Assembly: GCF_000473045.1 (NCBI RefSeq)
Contig: NZ_AXAY01000005.1
Coordinates: 62,001-126,000 of the forward strand
From: Bradyrhizobium sp. WSM3983
GTDB lineage: Bacteria; Pseudomonadota; Alphaproteobacteria; Rhizobiales; Xanthobacteraceae
Direction: 5' to 3'
DNA: 64,000 nt
Within the stretch, counting starts at the first letter, position 1. Each line of letters starts with the position of its first letter. Below are positions 62,893-64,000 of the stretch, in pieces. The translations under genes and the position numbers were made by a program. The notes beneath the pieces are model-generated. The model worked only from the letters and a program-made list of their open reading frames with translations. It was not told the origin of the DNA and searched no databases.

Positions 62893-63120
62893 CTAGTGCA
62901 GCTTTTCGTCCTTGCGCATCGCCGATGCCGGCACGTCATGACAGCCGATCAGCTGCACGAATTGCTGCGGATACATTTCGTGGCCGTGGCTGCCGGAATT
63001 TTGATGCGACATCGGTGGGCAACGGGCATTGTCCAGTTTCGCGGGCGATGGTTCCACGGCCGTTTGGCCGTGACTTGCAACGGTGAGGTCTGACGTAGCC
63101 ATGTTTTGAGAGGCGGCCAT
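62893..63120 (-). CDS. Small hypothetical protein rich in His, Met and Ser
   Basis: A 75-residue frame with a good ribosome site (AGGGAGCAGTCC before ATG 63120). It begins MAASQNMATSDLTVASHGQT and contains PPMSHQNSGSHGHEMYPQQF and IGCHDVPASAMRKDEKLH. His, Met and Cys residues could bind metal. There is no signal peptide or membrane segment. Two other frames are also open here, so coding status is uncertain. Bases 63121-63248 hold nothing recognised. Confidence 0.45.
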   Translation of the reverse strand: MAASQNMATSDLTVASHGQTAVEPSPAKLDNARCPPMSHQNSGSHGHEMYPQQFVQLIGCHDVPASAMRKDEKLH

Positions 63121-63248
63121 GGACTGCTCCCTGTTTGTTTAGGGCAGTTCGATTGACGTAACCCAATCGATGACAAAGCATCTTACGACCAAATCCGGCT
63201 CGATGTCATTGCGCCTGATCGACTCGATTGCGGCGGCCAAGTTCCGTC

Positions 63249-63971
63249 TTAGGCCGTATTCCCGGCGTCGACCGTGAACACTGTGCCGGTGACATTGCGG
63301 CCGCCCTCGCCGAGCAGATATTCCACCATGCGCGCGACGTCGTCGGTCTCCGGCAGGCGCCGCAGCGCGCTGCGGCCGGCGATGCGCTTGCGGGCGTCGT
63401 CGGAGAGATTATGCGTCAGCTCGGTATCGATAAAGCCGGGCGCGATCGCGTTCACGGTGATGCCGAGCTTGCCGACCTCGCGCGCGAGCGAGCGGGTGAA
63501 GCCGGTAGCGGCGGCCTTGGTCGCGCCATACACGGAGAGGCCGTTATAGCCTGTCGTCGCGATGATCGAGGAGATGTTGATGATGCGGCCGGCGCCATCG
63601 GCCATCATCTGGCGCGCGACATATTTGGTGAGGATGATCGGCGACAGCACGTTGAGCTGAACCAGCGCCTCGATCTCGGAATTGTGCATGGTGGCGAGCA
63701 GGCCCTCGGTGCCGAGGCCAGCATTGTTGACGAGGCCGTAGGTCGGACCGAACTCGTCGCGCACGAGCTTGGCGAAAGCGGGGATCGCGTCGATCACCGC
63801 GAGGTCGCAGGCGCGAAAATGCAGGCTGCCCTCGGACCCGGCGATCGCGGCCTTGAGCTCGTCGCTCTCGCGCCGCGCGGCCGCGATCACGTTGTATCCG
63901 GCGCCGACCAGACGCTTGCCGATCGCAAGACCAATGCCGCGGCTGCCGCCGGTAACGAGAACATTATGCAT
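63249..63971 (-). CDS. SDR-family oxidoreductase, FabG-like
   Basis: A 240-residue short-chain dehydrogenase. The cofactor motif is VTGGSRGIGLAIGKRL, followed by NNAGLG, catalytic Ser in INISSIIATTGYNGL and the YxxxK motif Y-G-A-T-K (SVYGATKAA). The end TGTVFTVDAGNTA is FabG-like, reducing a 3-ketoacyl or similar group with NADPH. ATG 63971 overlaps the end of an upstream acyl-CoA ligase gene by eight bases, so they form an operon, perhaps for synthesis or modification of an acyl compound. Confidence 0.9.
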   Translation of the reverse strand: MHNVLVTGGSRGIGLAIGKRLVGAGYNVIAAARRESDELKAAIAGSEGSLHFRACDLAVIDAIPAFAKLVRDEFGPTYGLVNNAGLGTEGLLATMHNSEIEALVQLNVLSPIILTKYVARQMMADGAGRIINISSIIATTGYNGLSVYGATKAAATGFTRSLAREVGKLGITVNAIAPGFIDTELTHNLSDDARKRIAGRSALRRLPETDDVARMVEYLLGEGGRNVTGTVFTVDAGNTA

Positions 63972-64000
63972 CGGTGCGCGCCAATTTGCCGGCCGGGGTA
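63964..64000 (-). CDS. Acyl-CoA synthetase/AMP-dependent ligase, C-terminal end (partial)
   Basis: The last 37 bases, read on the minus strand, encode TPAGKLARTDA and a TAA at 63964-63966. P-x-G-K-x-x-R is the A10 motif at the C-terminus of AMP-forming acyl-CoA ligases, whose lysine contacts the acyl-adenylate. The frame overlaps the SDR start by eight bases. The rest of the gene lies beyond the window. Confidence 0.5.
   Translation of the reverse strand, partial: TPAGKLARTDA

Noticed and set aside
62553..63120. Toxin-antitoxin pair made of the RHH-like protein and the His/Met-rich small protein
   Set aside because: The two frames converge rather than form an operon, and the second has no toxin-like motif.

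Overview
The window is chromosomal DNA of an alphaproteobacterium of the Bradyrhizobium/Nitrobacteraceae type. This is inferred from high G+C, the neighbouring set cpdR, N-formylglutamate amidohydrolase and hisN, a ROSE-type RNA thermometer in front of an Hsp20 gene, a long speF-type leader in front of ornithine decarboxylase, an AztABC zinc importer, phasin and homospermidine synthase genes, and many intergenic palindromic elements. I found no transposase, integrase, phage gene, rRNA or CRISPR array. Most of the window is ordinary core and accessory chromosome.

1-10.6 kb: tail of an ABC solute-binding protein, a decayed gene fragment, a Crp-type regulator, two small conserved proteins and a phasin with a 19-bp tandem repeat in its leader. 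Next comes a catabolic cluster: a mandelate-racemase-like enzyme, a formylglycine-type sulfatase, a GntR/FadR regulator and a sugar ABC transporter without its own ATPase. Two small minus-strand genes follow. 10.6-19 kb: a hypothetical protein, a DUF2945 protein, tRNA-Val, cpdR, N-formylglutamate amidohydrolase, hisN, a TctC-like binding protein, a divergent LysR/TauE pair with a clear palindrome, and a LysE exporter.

19-27.5 kb: a class III cyclase fused to TolB-like and TPR regions, a di-heme peroxidase, two alpha/beta hydrolases, and hsp20 with an RpoH-like promoter, ROSE element and terminator. 28-34.4 kb: gltB and gltD (glutamate synthase) behind a sigma-54-like promoter. 34.5-47.1 kb: beta-barrel outer-membrane protein, kdsD, a carboxymuconolactone-decarboxylase-like gene with a divergent HxlR regulator and twin operators, an NfeD/SPFH pair, hemH, a MAPEG protein, and an operon of M3 peptidase, DUF1007 and a NicO-type metal exporter.

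47.1-51.7 kb is a polyamine region: structured leader, ornithine decarboxylase, GNAT, RidA and homospermidine synthase, which together would turn ornithine into homospermidine. 52-57.9 kb holds a zinc-scavenging operon read leftward from a perfect Zur-type palindrome: a histidine-rich small membrane protein, aztA, aztB, aztC, a COG0523 GTPase and a cytoplasmic WD40-like protein; MgtC and a small membrane protein lie beyond it. 57.9-64 kb: a permease in two overlapping halves, sodB, a GNAT, a DUF2147 protein, a cyclase-like DUF3095 protein, two small proteins, and an SDR whose start overlaps the end of an acyl-CoA ligase cut by the window edge.

The most interesting points are the six-gene zinc operon with its uncharacterised first and last genes, the Arg-rich frame in the ornithine decarboxylase leader, the ATPase-less transporter/sulfatase/enolase cluster with a changed catalytic lysine, twin HxlR operators, and a terminator that implies an unannotated minus-strand transcript near 14.3 kb.
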